Assembly (NCBI RefSeq): GCF_026319305.1
Contig: NZ_JAPDMV010000003.1
Coordinates: 1 to 64,000 of the forward strand
From: Methylophaga sp. OBS4
Lineage (GTDB): Bacteria > Pseudomonadota > Gammaproteobacteria > Nitrosococcales > Methylophagaceae
Direction of reading: 5' to 3'
Length of the DNA: 64,000 nt
Positions 26,435 through 34,665 of this stretch are shown here, in pieces. Both the position numbers and the translations under genes were made by a program. Positions within the stretch are counted from its first letter, which is position 1. Each line of letters opens with the position of its first letter. The notes below the pieces were generated by a model. The model had not been told where the DNA came from. It did not search any database and saw only the letters and a program-made list of their open reading frames with translations.

Positions 26435-28189
26435 TCAGCCGTTAGTAATCCACAAGACCTGATAGGGTGCCAGCGTGAAAGTCTCGGTGGACTCATCAAA
26501 AATATGACCACTGATCAGATCCCACCAACGATCGGTGATAACCAGGTTTAAATCAGCAAGACGCAATGGCTGCGGCGTTTTGCTGATGTTGTATATGCAA
26601 AAGATGCTCTGTCTTCTGTCCATGCTCTGGCGCCAGAACCCGAACAGTTGTTCTCCCATATGCAGTGTAAACTGGGTCGCATTGGGATGAAAAGCCCGTT
26701 GCTGCTGGCGCAGATGCATGAGTTTTTTCAAAAGCCCGGAAACTTTGCTGTGTTGCGATTGCGGATTATCCAGCTGTTGTTGCAGCTGCTCATAGTTCCA
26801 CTCATGCCGGTTGATGGCCCGGTTTTGTTCGGTACGGGCCAGTTTTTCATTATCGTTGCCGGTTGCCAGCAGACTGTGAATATAAATACCTGGAATGCCT
26901 TCCAGCGCCAGCATGATGGCGTGGGCACAGATAAACCGGTCTATATTCCATTGATCCGGTCCTTCGGTTGTGCCCTGCAAGGCATCAAACAAAGAGATAT
27001 TGATTTCGTAGGGCTTTTTGGCGCCACTGTCCCCGGCCCGCCAGGAAATCCGGCCGCCAAAATGCTGCATGGTGCTGATCAGGGAGGCGATTTCGGCCTC
27101 AGTTAACAGGCCTTCTGCCGGCCGCAGGCCAATGCCGTCATGTGACGCGATAAAGTTAAAGTAAGCGGTGCCATTTTGTGCCGGTGGCATGCTCATCAGC
27201 CATTGTTTCAAATAGCGGCAATTGCCGGTGACCAGTGTGTTAACCAGCAATGGCGGCAGCGAGAAGTTATAAATGCAATGGGCTTCGTTGGCATTGCCGA
27301 AATAGCTGAGGTTTTCCCGGTTGGGAATATTGGTTTCGGTGATAATAATCGCATCGGGTTGTACATGTTGAATCAGACTGCGCAGCAGACGCACCACTTC
27401 ATGTGTCTCCGGCAGGTTAAGGCAATTGCTGCCCGGTTTTTTCCATAGAAAGGCTACCGCATCAAGGCGGAAAATACGGATGCCTTTGTCGAGATAGAAA
27501 CGCACGATTTTGATAAATTCCTTGAGCACTTCGGGATTGCGGAAATCAAAATCGACCTGTGTGTGGCTGAAGGTGCACCAGACATAGTGCGTGCCATCAT
27601 GTGTTTCTATTTCGCGCAATAAAGGGCTGATACGCGGTCTGACCACCTGGCTGACCTTGGCATTGGCCGGTACCGTGAAGAAATAATCATGCCCATGACC
27701 TTCGCCCTTGATGAAGTTTTTAAACCATTCACCACTGCTGGAGCCATGATTGATAACCAGATCGGCCATCAGCCGGTAATCACTGGCGATGGCTTCAATA
27801 TCCTGCCAGTCTCCCAGTGCTTTATTAACCTGGTAGTAGTCCATTACGGCAAAGCCGTCATCGGAGCAATAAGGGAAAAAAGGCAGGATATGTACGCTGT
27901 TAATATAACCGTTCACGGTTTCATCAAGAAAACGGTGCAGCGTTTGTAACGGCGCTTCACCTTCACGGCTGATACTGTTGCCGTAAGTGATTAAGGCCAT
28001 ATCATGCTGATCCCAGTTATTCTGGTGGGGCACTACTTCGTGATATTCATCATGCAAACGCATAATGGCAATGAGTTCATCACATAACTGTTGCAACGGC
28101 TTTGCTGGCGGTACCTCCGAATAGATAGACTGGAGATGGTACAGGACAGTCTCGTTCAGCAGTTTGAACTGCTCATCACTGGGTTTCAT
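26435..28189 (-). CDS. glucosylglycerate phosphorylase (GH13_18, sucrose-phosphorylase family)
   Basis: The family phosphorolyses glucosides of sucrose or glucosylglycerate type. Context favours glucosylglycerate plus phosphate giving glucose 1-phosphate and glycerate. The 584-residue (beta/alpha)8 protein has the nucleophile Asp243 (RLDAVAF), acid/base Glu285 (ITETNIP) and third carboxylate Asp351 (ASHDGIG). It lies between gpgS and galU, with a glycerate kinase in the same operon to use the released glycerate. Sucrose phosphorylase is the alternative, but no sucrose genes are nearby. GAGGA precedes the ATG; the gene starts 12 bases after gpgS. Confidence 0.82.
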   Translation of the reverse strand: MKPSDEQFKLLNETVLYHLQSIYSEVPPAKPLQQLCDELIAIMRLHDEYHEVVPHQNNWDQHDMALITYGNSISREGEAPLQTLHRFLDETVNGYINSVHILPFFPYCSDDGFAVMDYYQVNKALGDWQDIEAIASDYRLMADLVINHGSSSGEWFKNFIKGEGHGHDYFFTVPANAKVSQVVRPRISPLLREIETHDGTHYVWCTFSHTQVDFDFRNPEVLKEFIKIVRFYLDKGIRIFRLDAVAFLWKKPGSNCLNLPETHEVVRLLRSLIQHVQPDAIIITETNIPNRENLSYFGNANEAHCIYNFSLPPLLVNTLVTGNCRYLKQWLMSMPPAQNGTAYFNFIASHDGIGLRPAEGLLTEAEIASLISTMQHFGGRISWRAGDSGAKKPYEINISLFDALQGTTEGPDQWNIDRFICAHAIMLALEGIPGIYIHSLLATGNDNEKLARTEQNRAINRHEWNYEQLQQQLDNPQSQHSKVSGLLKKLMHLRQQQRAFHPNATQFTLHMGEQLFGFWRQSMDRRQSIFCIYNISKTPQPLRLADLNLVITDRWWDLISGHIFDESTETFTLAPYQVLWITNG

Positions 28190-28201
28190 GGACGGGGTTC
28201 C

Positions 28202-29425
28202 TCAGGCCGAAAATTCTTGATAATCGGCTTCCACAGCGTCGTAAATACGTTCGAAAATATCAGGCAAAGCACTTTGTACCCGGCTCCAGCTTGGGGTAAA
28301 CGGCGTTTCCATCGGGTTTTCCAGAAACATCTGGCCCGCGTCCATAATGTTTTTGGCAAACATCTCCACCGATTCTTCTTCCTGATGAATATCAAAACTG
28401 AGCCCGTTCATAATGGCATCGTTACGGTAGGTTTCGACAAAATCCAACGCAATCCGGTAATAAGTCGCTTTGAGGGTACGAAAACTTTCAGCCGAAAAGA
28501 CGGTGCCCTTGGTGGCCAGTTTACGAAACAGCGACTTGGCGATATCGACCGACATTTTTGACAAACCGGTATGTTGATCATCCAGCGACAAGTCCTGATG
28601 CTTGTGGTCATAAACCTGGGCCACATCAACCTGGCACAGACGGTTATTGGCATAGTTGCGGTGCATTTCCGACAATACGCCGATTTCCAGCCCCCAGTCG
28701 CTGGGAATGCGGATATCGGTCAGCACATCGCGGCGAAACGAGAATTCGCCGGCCAGCGGATAACGATAACTGTCCATATAATCCAGATACTGATGATTAT
28801 CGACCACGCTTTTTAAAGCCCGCAATAGCGGCGTCACCAATAGACGGCTGACCCGGCCTTTCAGCGTGCCGTTAGAGACACGGGCGTAATAGCCTTTACA
28901 GAATTCATAGTTGAACATGGGGTTGGCAACCGGATAAATCAGCCTGGCCAGTAGTTCGCTGCTGTAGGTCACAATATCGCAGTCGTGCAGGGCTATGGAT
29001 TCTGTTTTGCCGGAGGCGAGGATATATCCCATGCAGTACCAGACGTTACGTCCTTTGCCAAGCTGTTTCGGTGCCAGTCCCAGTGACTGCAGTTCAGCGT
29101 CGATTGCTTTAAGCCGCGGCCCGTCATTCCACAAAATGCGGTGATGCTGGGGCAGGGTGGAGAAAAAGGAGAGAGCATAACGATATTGCTCTGCATCCGC
29201 CCGATCCAGCCCGATCACGATTTCCGACAGATACGGCACCGCTTTCAGATGTTGCACAATATTAGGCAGGGCTTCGCCTTCCAGTTCTGAAAACAGCGAA
29301 GGTAACAGTAAACCCATCGGCCGTTGCTTGCTGAATTGCAGCAGGTCGCTTTCCAGATCTGCCAGGTGGCGGTTAGTCAGATTATGTAAGGTTGTAATAA
29401 TCCCATTCTGGTGAAAGTCAGCCAT
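28202..29425 (-). CDS. gpgS: glucosyl-3-phosphoglycerate synthase (GT81)
   Basis: GpgS transfers glucose from a nucleotide sugar to 3-phosphoglycerate, the committed step to the compatible solute glucosylglycerate. The start at 29425 is chosen because AGAGGAC lies just upstream and the longer frame runs through the upstream gene. The GT-A domain carries the DxD metal motif HDCDIV (Asp148 and Asp150), with the downstream GEFSFRR and SDWGLEIGVL motifs of the family. The 407-residue length matches bacterial GpgS. It overlaps the kinase-phosphatase gene by eight bases. Confidence 0.88.
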   Translation of the reverse strand: MADFHQNGIITTLHNLTNRHLADLESDLLQFSKQRPMGLLLPSLFSELEGEALPNIVQHLKAVPYLSEIVIGLDRADAEQYRYALSFFSTLPQHHRILWNDGPRLKAIDAELQSLGLAPKQLGKGRNVWYCMGYILASGKTESIALHDCDIVTYSSELLARLIYPVANPMFNYEFCKGYYARVSNGTLKGRVSRLLVTPLLRALKSVVDNHQYLDYMDSYRYPLAGEFSFRRDVLTDIRIPSDWGLEIGVLSEMHRNYANNRLCQVDVAQVYDHKHQDLSLDDQHTGLSKMSVDIAKSLFRKLATKGTVFSAESFRTLKATYYRIALDFVETYRNDAIMNGLSFDIHQEEESVEMFAKNIMDAGQMFLENPMETPFTPSWSRVQSALPDIFERIYDAVEADYQEFSA

Positions 29426-31202
29426 GATGTCCTCTGGGTAGCGTTGATGAATTGGAATGCAACATTGCGCCGAGTATTTGGGTGACACCTTCTGCCCAGC
29501 CTTTGGGTCCGGTACGGGTTGAGACATACAGGTTGTTGTCCCGTTCGATTTCCGGCAAAGCATGCACCGGTGAGCGGACTAACAGTGCATAATCAGCCTG
29601 CTCCAGCATGGCTTTGTCATTGGGACTGTCACCTATGGCCAGCGTGACCACGGTGTGTGCTGGTGAAAACTGTTGGTACACATCGGCCAACCACTGCAGT
29701 GCGCGACCTTTATCACAATCGCCGGAAACATGAAGAAAGCGCCCCCCCTCCAGCACAAAAGCGCCGCGTTGTATTAGCTCGCGGATAAATTGCTGCCGGA
29801 GATTGCCGTTGCCCAGCCAGGAAACCGGTTCGCCATACTGGCGGCGGGCGGCTCTGGCTGCAGTGTGCACATTCAAACCGGTCATGGCGATAATGCCGTC
29901 TATGCCCGCATCGGCAAATGTGATGAACTGATCGTTATATTGGGGTCTGAGCTCTGCTATCAGCGCTTGCCATTTTTTTCTGGGCTCGACAAATTCCTTG
30001 ACCCAGAATGTGCCTTTTTCGATGGTGCCGGCAGGCTGTTTGTCAAAATAACCCACCGGGATAAACACTGCGGCACCATTTTCCACGATAAAGGGGTGGG
30101 CGTTGTTCAGGTTATTACGTAACAATTCCAGTTCAGCCTGAGTTTTACTGGAAACCGGGATCAGCGGAATATGGTTTTTTTCGAGTAATTCAAGCGTCGG
30201 CACCGCTTCGTCAAAACGATAACTGTAATGATCCAGCAGACTGCCGTCCATATCGGTAAATATCAGCCATTTTTTTTCCTGATTCCGCGACGCAAGTTTG
30301 AGATCGTGTTGTTGCAGTTTGATGATATTGCGCTGCGCGTCCAGCTCGAACAGATAATGCACTTTGGCGGGTAAAGTTTTGAGCGTGTGCTCGGTAATGC
30401 GCTGATAGAACTTGATAAAACGGGCGATCGCCGCATCATCCATCAATTGTTTTGTTGCAGGGTCAGGCTGGGTTATTTGTGATTGGCGCAGTTTGTTTTC
30501 CTGTTCTGCGCGCCAGCGGAATACACAATCAAAAGAAGGCGCTTTCAACATCACCCATATATCTATCAACTCAAACAGCTTGGGGTAGAACAATGCCAGT
30601 TGCTCATTCACATAGCGACGCCAATGCCGGTCTTGGTCTTCGTTGGCTTCCAGATCATTTACCGCAACAGCCAGTTCTTGTTCGGATTGCGGTTGTGCAC
30701 CCAGACACCAGCCTTCCAGCACCACAATATCAACAGCGTGTTCCATGCGGTCAAAGTCTTGCTGTGGAAAGCGATCATCCGTTGCCTTGTTAAAGCGCGG
30801 AATAGTCACTGGCAGACGTTGCTGTATCAAATCACTGATAGTCTTTCTGGCCAAAGCAATATCATGGGTGCCAGGCGCACCGCGGGTAGCAAGCAAGGGG
30901 TGAATGCCCTGGGCCAGCGTTTCCCGTTCACTGCGGCTGAAGTAGAAATCATCCAGCGACAGCGACAGGGCTTTCAGTTGATATTGCTGTTGCAATAAAA
31001 AGACCAGTAATTGGGCTAGGGTGCTTTTTCCGGAACCCTGTGCACCATTGATACCGATTACCAAAGGTCTGTTTGCACTTTTCTGGTGCGCTGCAATATC
31101 TTCAGCCAATGCCGCAAACCAGCGTTCCGTCAACTGGCAATAGGAGTCAGGCAATTGCTGTTGTTTAAGAAAACGGCTGATATCGATGTCCAGCATATCC
31201 AT
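29418..31202 (-). CDS. fusion: D-glycerate 3-kinase and glucosyl-3-phosphoglycerate phosphatase
   Basis: This 594-residue protein has two enzymatic halves. Residues 1 to about 300 match D-glycerate 3-kinase: P-loop GINGAQGSGKST at 50-61, LDDFY at 83-87 and HPLLATRGAPGTHD ending at 114. Residues about 310-594 match the HAD-family mannosyl/glucosyl-3-phosphoglycerate phosphatases, with motif I DMDG at 317-320, a Ser in VSSKT (motif II) and GDSPND (motif IV). The kinase would turn glycerate into 3-phosphoglycerate; the phosphatase would remove phosphate from the GpgS product. It heads the cluster, and gpgS follows with an eight-base overlap. Confidence 0.85.
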   Translation of the reverse strand: MDMLDIDISRFLKQQQLPDSYCQLTERWFAALAEDIAAHQKSANRPLVIGINGAQGSGKSTLAQLLVFLLQQQYQLKALSLSLDDFYFSRSERETLAQGIHPLLATRGAPGTHDIALARKTISDLIQQRLPVTIPRFNKATDDRFPQQDFDRMEHAVDIVVLEGWCLGAQPQSEQELAVAVNDLEANEDQDRHWRRYVNEQLALFYPKLFELIDIWVMLKAPSFDCVFRWRAEQENKLRQSQITQPDPATKQLMDDAAIARFIKFYQRITEHTLKTLPAKVHYLFELDAQRNIIKLQQHDLKLASRNQEKKWLIFTDMDGSLLDHYSYRFDEAVPTLELLEKNHIPLIPVSSKTQAELELLRNNLNNAHPFIVENGAAVFIPVGYFDKQPAGTIEKGTFWVKEFVEPRKKWQALIAELRPQYNDQFITFADAGIDGIIAMTGLNVHTAARAARRQYGEPVSWLGNGNLRQQFIRELIQRGAFVLEGGRFLHVSGDCDKGRALQWLADVYQQFSPAHTVVTLAIGDSPNDKAMLEQADYALLVRSPVHALPEIERDNNLYVSTRTGPKGWAEGVTQILGAMLHSNSSTLPRGHHG

Positions 31203-31323
31203 GTCTGTCTTTTAAGTTAAAGGTAGATACCGAGGGGCAACGCAATATTCGTACCGACACCTCTAATAATTCTGATATTTAGAGATGCCCTGATAACGAT
31301 AACTTTATTGATAATCCCCGTTT

Positions 31324-31410
31324 TATACCGAAACAACCTGGGAATACACGATATCAGCTTATCGTCTCCGCCCTGCGGGGGCTCATGTATTTCCAGGTTG
31401 TTTCGGTATA
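31324..31410. repeat. 87-bp terminal-inverted-repeat element, copy 1
   Basis: Arms of 25 bases at 31324-31348 and 31386-31410, beginning TATACCGAAACAACCTGG, are complementary with one mismatch. The centre contains CAGCTTATCGTC and CCGCCCTGCGGG. The same termini and centre recur, in the opposite orientation and enlarged, at 62546-62812. It sits between the dmeF-like gene and the glucosylglycerate operon and has no coding capacity, so it is MITE-like. Confidence 0.75.
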
Positions 31411-31470
31411 ATTATCGACCATCGCCATAACCACAGGTTCAGTTCAGCGAAACGGAAATAATGGATTCGC

Positions 31471-32394
31471 TCAGGCGTGATGCTCACAGTCCTTGTCCAG
31501 ACACTGATGTACTTCTATCGTGAGGTGGGACAGCCGGTCAAATTCGGACAGCAGATTTTTGTAGTGGGACGTAGCTTGAGGATGCGCGGTGACAATGGTA
31601 ACGATAGCGGCATAGTGATGCGCACTGACATGCCAGATATGAAAATCGGCGATGCGGTTGTCGGCATCATTTTCAATGCGCTGTCGAATGGCCTGCTGAT
31701 AGTTCTGATCAATACTGCCATCCAGCAGAATCGGGCTGGTTTCCCTGATAAGGCTGATCGCCCAGGCAGTAATAATGGTCGCACCGACAATGCCCATCAT
31801 CGGATCCAGCCAAAGCAGGCCGAGAAATTTAGCCGACAGCAGCGCGACAATTGCCAGAACGGAAGTTAATGCATCGGCCAACACATGCACATAGGCTGCT
31901 TTCAAATTGTGATCATGATGTTTCTGATCGTGATGGTGGTGATAATCTTTCAACAACAAAGCGCTGAGCAGGTTAACAGTCAGTCCCACTATGGCGACTG
32001 CAATTGCAGCATTGAACTGAATGGTTTGTGGATCGAGCAGGCGTTCTATTGATTCAACCAGTAGCATCAAGGCAACCACTGCGAGGGCAATGGCACTGGT
32101 AAAGCCGCCCAGTACACTGACTTTACCGGTGCCAAATGCAAACGCCGGGTTATCGGCGTGTTTGCTGGCGTAGTGATAAGCAAACAGCGTGATCATAAAA
32201 GCGGCTACATGCGTGGCCATATGCCAGCCATCCGCCAATAAGGCCATCGAACCAAACACGGTGCCGGCGATAATTTCCGCCAGCATGGTGACAGCCGTCA
32301 GAATCAATACATAACGAGTGCGACGTTCTCCCTGTTTATTGGAGATAACAAAATCATGATCCTGTTGCCATTGTTCAACACTGTGCTGGTGCAT
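31471..32394 (-). CDS. cation diffusion facilitator, DmeF-like
   Basis: CDF transporters export divalent metals by proton exchange. The 307-residue protein has six hydrophobic helices and the transport-site motifs ADGWHMATH (helix 2) and HVLADALTS (helix 5). A His-rich cytoplasmic loop (DYHHHHDQKHHDHN) and the C-terminal domain follow. The WHMATH pattern is characteristic of DmeF-type cobalt/nickel exporters rather than zinc CzcD, but the metal is not certain. An RcnR/DmeR-type regulator is not visible nearby. A shared palindrome fragment lies 34 bases upstream. Confidence 0.85.
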   Translation of the reverse strand: MHQHSVEQWQQDHDFVISNKQGERRTRYVLILTAVTMLAEIIAGTVFGSMALLADGWHMATHVAAFMITLFAYHYASKHADNPAFAFGTGKVSVLGGFTSAIALAVVALMLLVESIERLLDPQTIQFNAAIAVAIVGLTVNLLSALLLKDYHHHHDQKHHDHNLKAAYVHVLADALTSVLAIVALLSAKFLGLLWLDPMMGIVGATIITAWAISLIRETSPILLDGSIDQNYQQAIRQRIENDADNRIADFHIWHVSAHHYAAIVTIVTAHPQATSHYKNLLSEFDRLSHLTIEVHQCLDKDCEHHA

Positions 32395-32427
32395 GCCTAC
32401 CTGCTTCTATTTGTAATGCTTATATTG

Positions 32428-32449
32428 TACTTAGACTCATAAATTATGA
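32428..32449. repeat. partial copy of the galU-upstream palindrome
   Basis: These 22 bases, beginning TACTTAGACTCATAAATTAT, are identical to the left part of the palindrome at 26359-26389. In both cases the sequence is 23-34 bases upstream of a minus-strand start codon, in the same orientation. Confidence 0.6.
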
Positions 32450-32592
32450 TCGGTTCAGTGGGAATTCAAAAGTTTCTCGGTAATATCACCTTTAAAGAGC
32501 ACAAGCATTAATCAGTGCACTCAGACTGTGCAAATAAACAGCAATAGAAATCGAACCATTTTTATCTTATTGAAAACAAAAGGAATAAATTT

Positions 32593-32608
32593 TGGCATGG
32601 CTGATGCT
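32593..32608 (+). promoter_or_regulatory. candidate sigma-54 (-24/-12) promoter
   Basis: TTGGCATGGCTGATGCT has GG at 32594-32595 and GC at 32606-32607, exactly ten bases apart. This is the invariant spacing of sigma-54 promoters (consensus TGGCAC-N5-TTGC). Two consensus positions differ (CAT for CAC, AT for TT). The predicted start, about 12 bases downstream near 32619, falls just before a hairpin and about 90 bases ahead of a strong terminator. Confidence 0.5.
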
Positions 32609-32618
32609 AAGTCATAAC

Positions 32619-32710
32619 TACAAACAATCTTTTCAGCTTCATGTTGTTTGTGATTTCTCTCTTGTCTACGTGCTGAGCCTTGGGGTAAACATTTGTTTAC
32701 CCCTTTTTTT
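32619..32710 (+). ncRNA. candidate sigma-54-dependent small RNA (about 92 nt)
   Basis: Between the -24/-12 element and the terminator at 32682-32710 lies a region whose reading frames all lack a convincing start. The 5' end can fold ACAAACAA with TTGTTTGT (8 bp, loop of about 16). A pyrimidine-rich single-stranded stretch follows, then the terminator hairpin. The architecture (5' stem-loop, open middle, 3' terminator, 90-110 nt) is that of Hfq-type trans-acting RNAs, including sigma-54-driven ones such as Qrr or GlmY/Z. No sequence family was recognised. Confidence 0.5.
32682..32710 (+). terminator. strong rho-independent terminator
   Basis: GGGGTAAAC (32682-32690), loop ATTT, GTTTACCCC (32695-32703), then seven T. 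It is plus-strand oriented, yet no protein gene ends upstream on that strand, which points to a non-coding transcript. Confidence 0.88.
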
Positions 32711-32814
32711 GTCTGCCAGTTTTGCTTGTCCAACGTTGCTATTTCAGGACAAGGTACATCGTTGCAGGTGGATGAAAAGATGCAAATAAATACCGGCAGT
32801 GACCTGCCCGTTAT

Positions 32815-32955
32815 TTGAACGAATATGAAAAACTGATTGCCTGCTTTCAAAGCGGCGGAGAAAAGTTATCACCGATCTTCGTACAGATAATGGAAAACCG
32901 TAGCACCGGAACCGTGGCTGCAACAGCAGAAATTTGTCGTCAGTTTGACGCGTAA
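32815..32955 (+). pseudogene. short ORF or gene remnant (46 codons)
   Basis: A 46-codon frame starting at a TTG runs to TAA at 32955 with coding-like codon choice (NEYEKLIACFQSGG near its start, ICRQFDA at its end). There is no ribosome site, and an in-frame stop lies just upstream. It may be the decayed end of a lost gene or a small protein gene. I do not recognise it. Confidence 0.3.
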
Positions 32956-33008
32956 TATCCTCTGTGCCGATTGAACGACCTGATATTCAAGCTTTCTGTC
33001 AAGCACGT

Positions 33009-33398
33009 CTACTGATAGACGTGCTGCCTTCTTCTATCTATGCCTGTCCGATGCTCTTGTTTGGAATAAATATGTTCCATGACGGTACTGGCATGTCGAC
33101 GATCTTCGCCTTTGCGCCGATCCGCGTAATGTTTATAAGTGCATTTGCATTGAATAGCATCACAGGCGGAAAGGGGCAGGGGCATCGCTTCAGCAGCCAG
33201 AAAACGTTTTCCACCCAGCGCACTTACTGCATCACAAGCATCTGCACCGGGCTCTATGCTGACAGCATGGTATTGGTTGGCGCGTGCCGAAGAACGCTCA
33301 CGTCTTGTTGAAGACGGTGCTTTGTTTTTCTGTTCAGGCCAGAACCAGACCACTAACAGCAAGGCAGGAATAAGAAGGAGGTATAGCCAGTCGTTCAT
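33009..33398 (-). CDS. membrane-anchored Cys/DRR-motif protein of unknown function
   Basis: This 129-residue protein has one N-terminal membrane helix (WLYLLLIPALLLVVWFW) and a soluble part. The soluble part contains the pattern YHAVSIEPGADACDA, then GGKRFLAAEAMPLPLSACDAIQCKC and repeated DRR motifs (DRRKGEDRR, DRRR). I recognise this layout from conserved uncharacterised gammaproteobacterial proteins; the four cysteines could bind a metal or form disulfides. AGGAG precedes the ATG by nine bases. It is monocistronic. Confidence 0.7.
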   Translation of the reverse strand: MNDWLYLLLIPALLLVVWFWPEQKNKAPSSTRRERSSARANQYHAVSIEPGADACDAVSALGGKRFLAAEAMPLPLSACDAIQCKCTYKHYADRRKGEDRRHASTVMEHIYSKQEHRTGIDRRRQHVYQ

Positions 33399-33512
33399 AA
33401 TGCGATACTCCTGTTAGTAGCGCTTTCATGAGGGCTATTAACATCTCAGAATGATTTTTCTGATGTGTTAAATATAGCACAGTTGTTAAGTTTTCTATAT
33501 CTGTTATCGGGA

Positions 33513-33547
33513 CCTGTTGATGTTGCATCTTCACTACTGCTGGAGGG
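33513..33547. repeat. hairpin repeat, copy B (CTGTTGAT...ACTGCTGGAGG)
   Basis: This matches copy A at 24773-24807 at 27 of 35 positions, with the block ACTGCTGGAGG conserved. A GTTGCA/TGCAAC stem lies around it. It sits about 70 bases upstream of the GreB-like gene, in its leader or promoter region. Confidence 0.5.
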
Positions 33548-33615
33548 GGTGCAACTCTAATCTATCGCGCGCAGTCTTTATAGAGTATAGAGTCTAAATT
33601 AAGCAGATAATTCTC

Positions 33616-34116
33616 ATGAGCAGAGCATTTGTAAAAGAGCCTGATGGTGATCAGGTTGCTGATCAACTACCGGAATGGCCTATCAGCCCACATACTAACT
33701 ATGTCACAGTCAATGGCTTGCAACAGCTTAGGGACGAGCAGGATAGATTGCTGAAAAAGATTCAGGAATTGCAACAGGACGGCAACAAGGATCTCAGCAA
33801 CAAAATTGAACTGGAACGGTGTGAGCGTGCCCTGCGTTATTACGAATCCCGTATTAACAGTGCTCAATTGATTACCAAGCAAGATCCGAATGTGATTGGT
33901 ATCGGTGCCACCGTGCGCATGATCGACGAAGACAATAAAGAATATGAATTTATGATCGTCGGTGAGGATGAAGCAGATATCAAACACGGCAAAATCAGCT
34001 GGGTATCGCCACTGGCAAAAGCTTTGCTCGGCCGGGAAGTCGATGATGAAATTATCTGGCCGCGTCCGGCCGGTGATTTACGGGTCGAAATTGTCGAGAT
34101 TGTTTACTACCAGTAA
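33616..34116 (+). CDS. GreA/GreB-family transcription elongation factor
   Basis: Gre factors enter the RNA polymerase secondary channel and stimulate transcript cleavage in backtracked complexes. The 166-residue protein has an N-terminal extension, a coiled coil (about residues 30-80) with acidic residues at the tip region, and the C-terminal globular domain (GATVRMIDEDNKEYEFMIVGEDEAD, then SPLAKALLGREVDDE). It is closer to GreB-like proteins than to GreA. It is monocistronic. Confidence 0.85.
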   Translation: MSRAFVKEPDGDQVADQLPEWPISPHTNYVTVNGLQQLRDEQDRLLKKIQELQQDGNKDLSNKIELERCERALRYYESRINSAQLITKQDPNVIGIGATVRMIDEDNKEYEFMIVGEDEADIKHGKISWVSPLAKALLGREVDDEIIWPRPAGDLRVEIVEIVYYQ

Positions 34117-34144
34117 GTTAGCAAACTGAAATCTAAGTACTCAT

Positions 34145-34522
34145 TTATATCGGGCAGGGTTTGCGCTGCTCGTCGATATGCACATAAACAATGTCTGCCG
34201 CCGCCACTTTGACGGTGGTTTCGACATTATCTTGTTGGCGTTCGATATAAGTTTCAATCTCTATCGTGACTGAGCTGATGCCAACCCGTTTAACCCGGGC
34301 ATAGATGCTGACGATATCGCTGACCAATACCGGGGCGATAAAGTGAAAATTCTTGACTGCTGCGGTGACTACCCGGCCTTTTGCCCGACGGCTGGCAACA
34401 ATACCTCCGGCAATATCACACTGGGACATCAGCCAGCCGCCGAATATATCGCCGGCGACATTCACATCACTGGGCCGGGCCATGATCCGCAGGATAGCGT
34501 GTTCAGCAGGTAAACAATCCAT
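34145..34522 (-). CDS. acyl-CoA thioesterase, YciA family
   Basis: A hot-dog fold thioesterase that hydrolyses acyl-CoAs. The start is placed at 34522 because GGAAGGAG lies five bases before this ATG, whereas the upstream in-frame ATG overlaps that ribosome site. The motif NVAGDIFGGWLMSQCDIAGG contains the catalytic Asp of the YciA group. The length is 125 residues. It follows the beta-oxidation operon on the same strand, separated by an inverted-repeat intergenic region, and may limit acyl-CoA accumulation (inference). Confidence 0.85.
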   Translation of the reverse strand: MDCLPAEHAILRIMARPSDVNVAGDIFGGWLMSQCDIAGGIVASRRAKGRVVTAAVKNFHFIAPVLVSDIVSIYARVKRVGISSVTIEIETYIERQQDNVETTVKVAAADIVYVHIDEQRKPCPI

Positions 34523-34540
34523 ACAGGCTCCTTCCATATA

Positions 34541-34653
34541 ATAATATTGTCTTAATGGGTATCTTTTAAACTAACCTTGGGGCGTCAAGCCACTTGTCCC
34601 ATGCTGTGTTGCCTGAAACACAAGCGACTTAACGCCGGATACGGCAATATTAT
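34541..34653. repeat. 113-bp inverted-repeat region between fadD and yciA
   Basis: ATAATATTG at 34541-34549 is complementary to CAATATTAT at 34645-34653, with weaker internal pairing (GCGTCAAG with CTTAACGC). It could be a small palindromic element or a transcription-attenuating structure. The evidence is the pairing alone. Confidence 0.35.
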
Positions 34654-34665
34654 AGGGAAGGAGTA

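Noticed and set aside
27725-27745. Third copy of the ACTGCTGGAG repeat core
   Set aside because: It lies inside the phosphorylase coding sequence in frame with conserved residues and lacks the surrounding repeat sequence.
32640-32660. Resemblance of the small RNA (TGTTGTTTGTGA) to the Qrr core
   Set aside because: The match is short and imperfect, Qrr RNAs are known from Vibrionaceae, and no LuxO-type sites were found.
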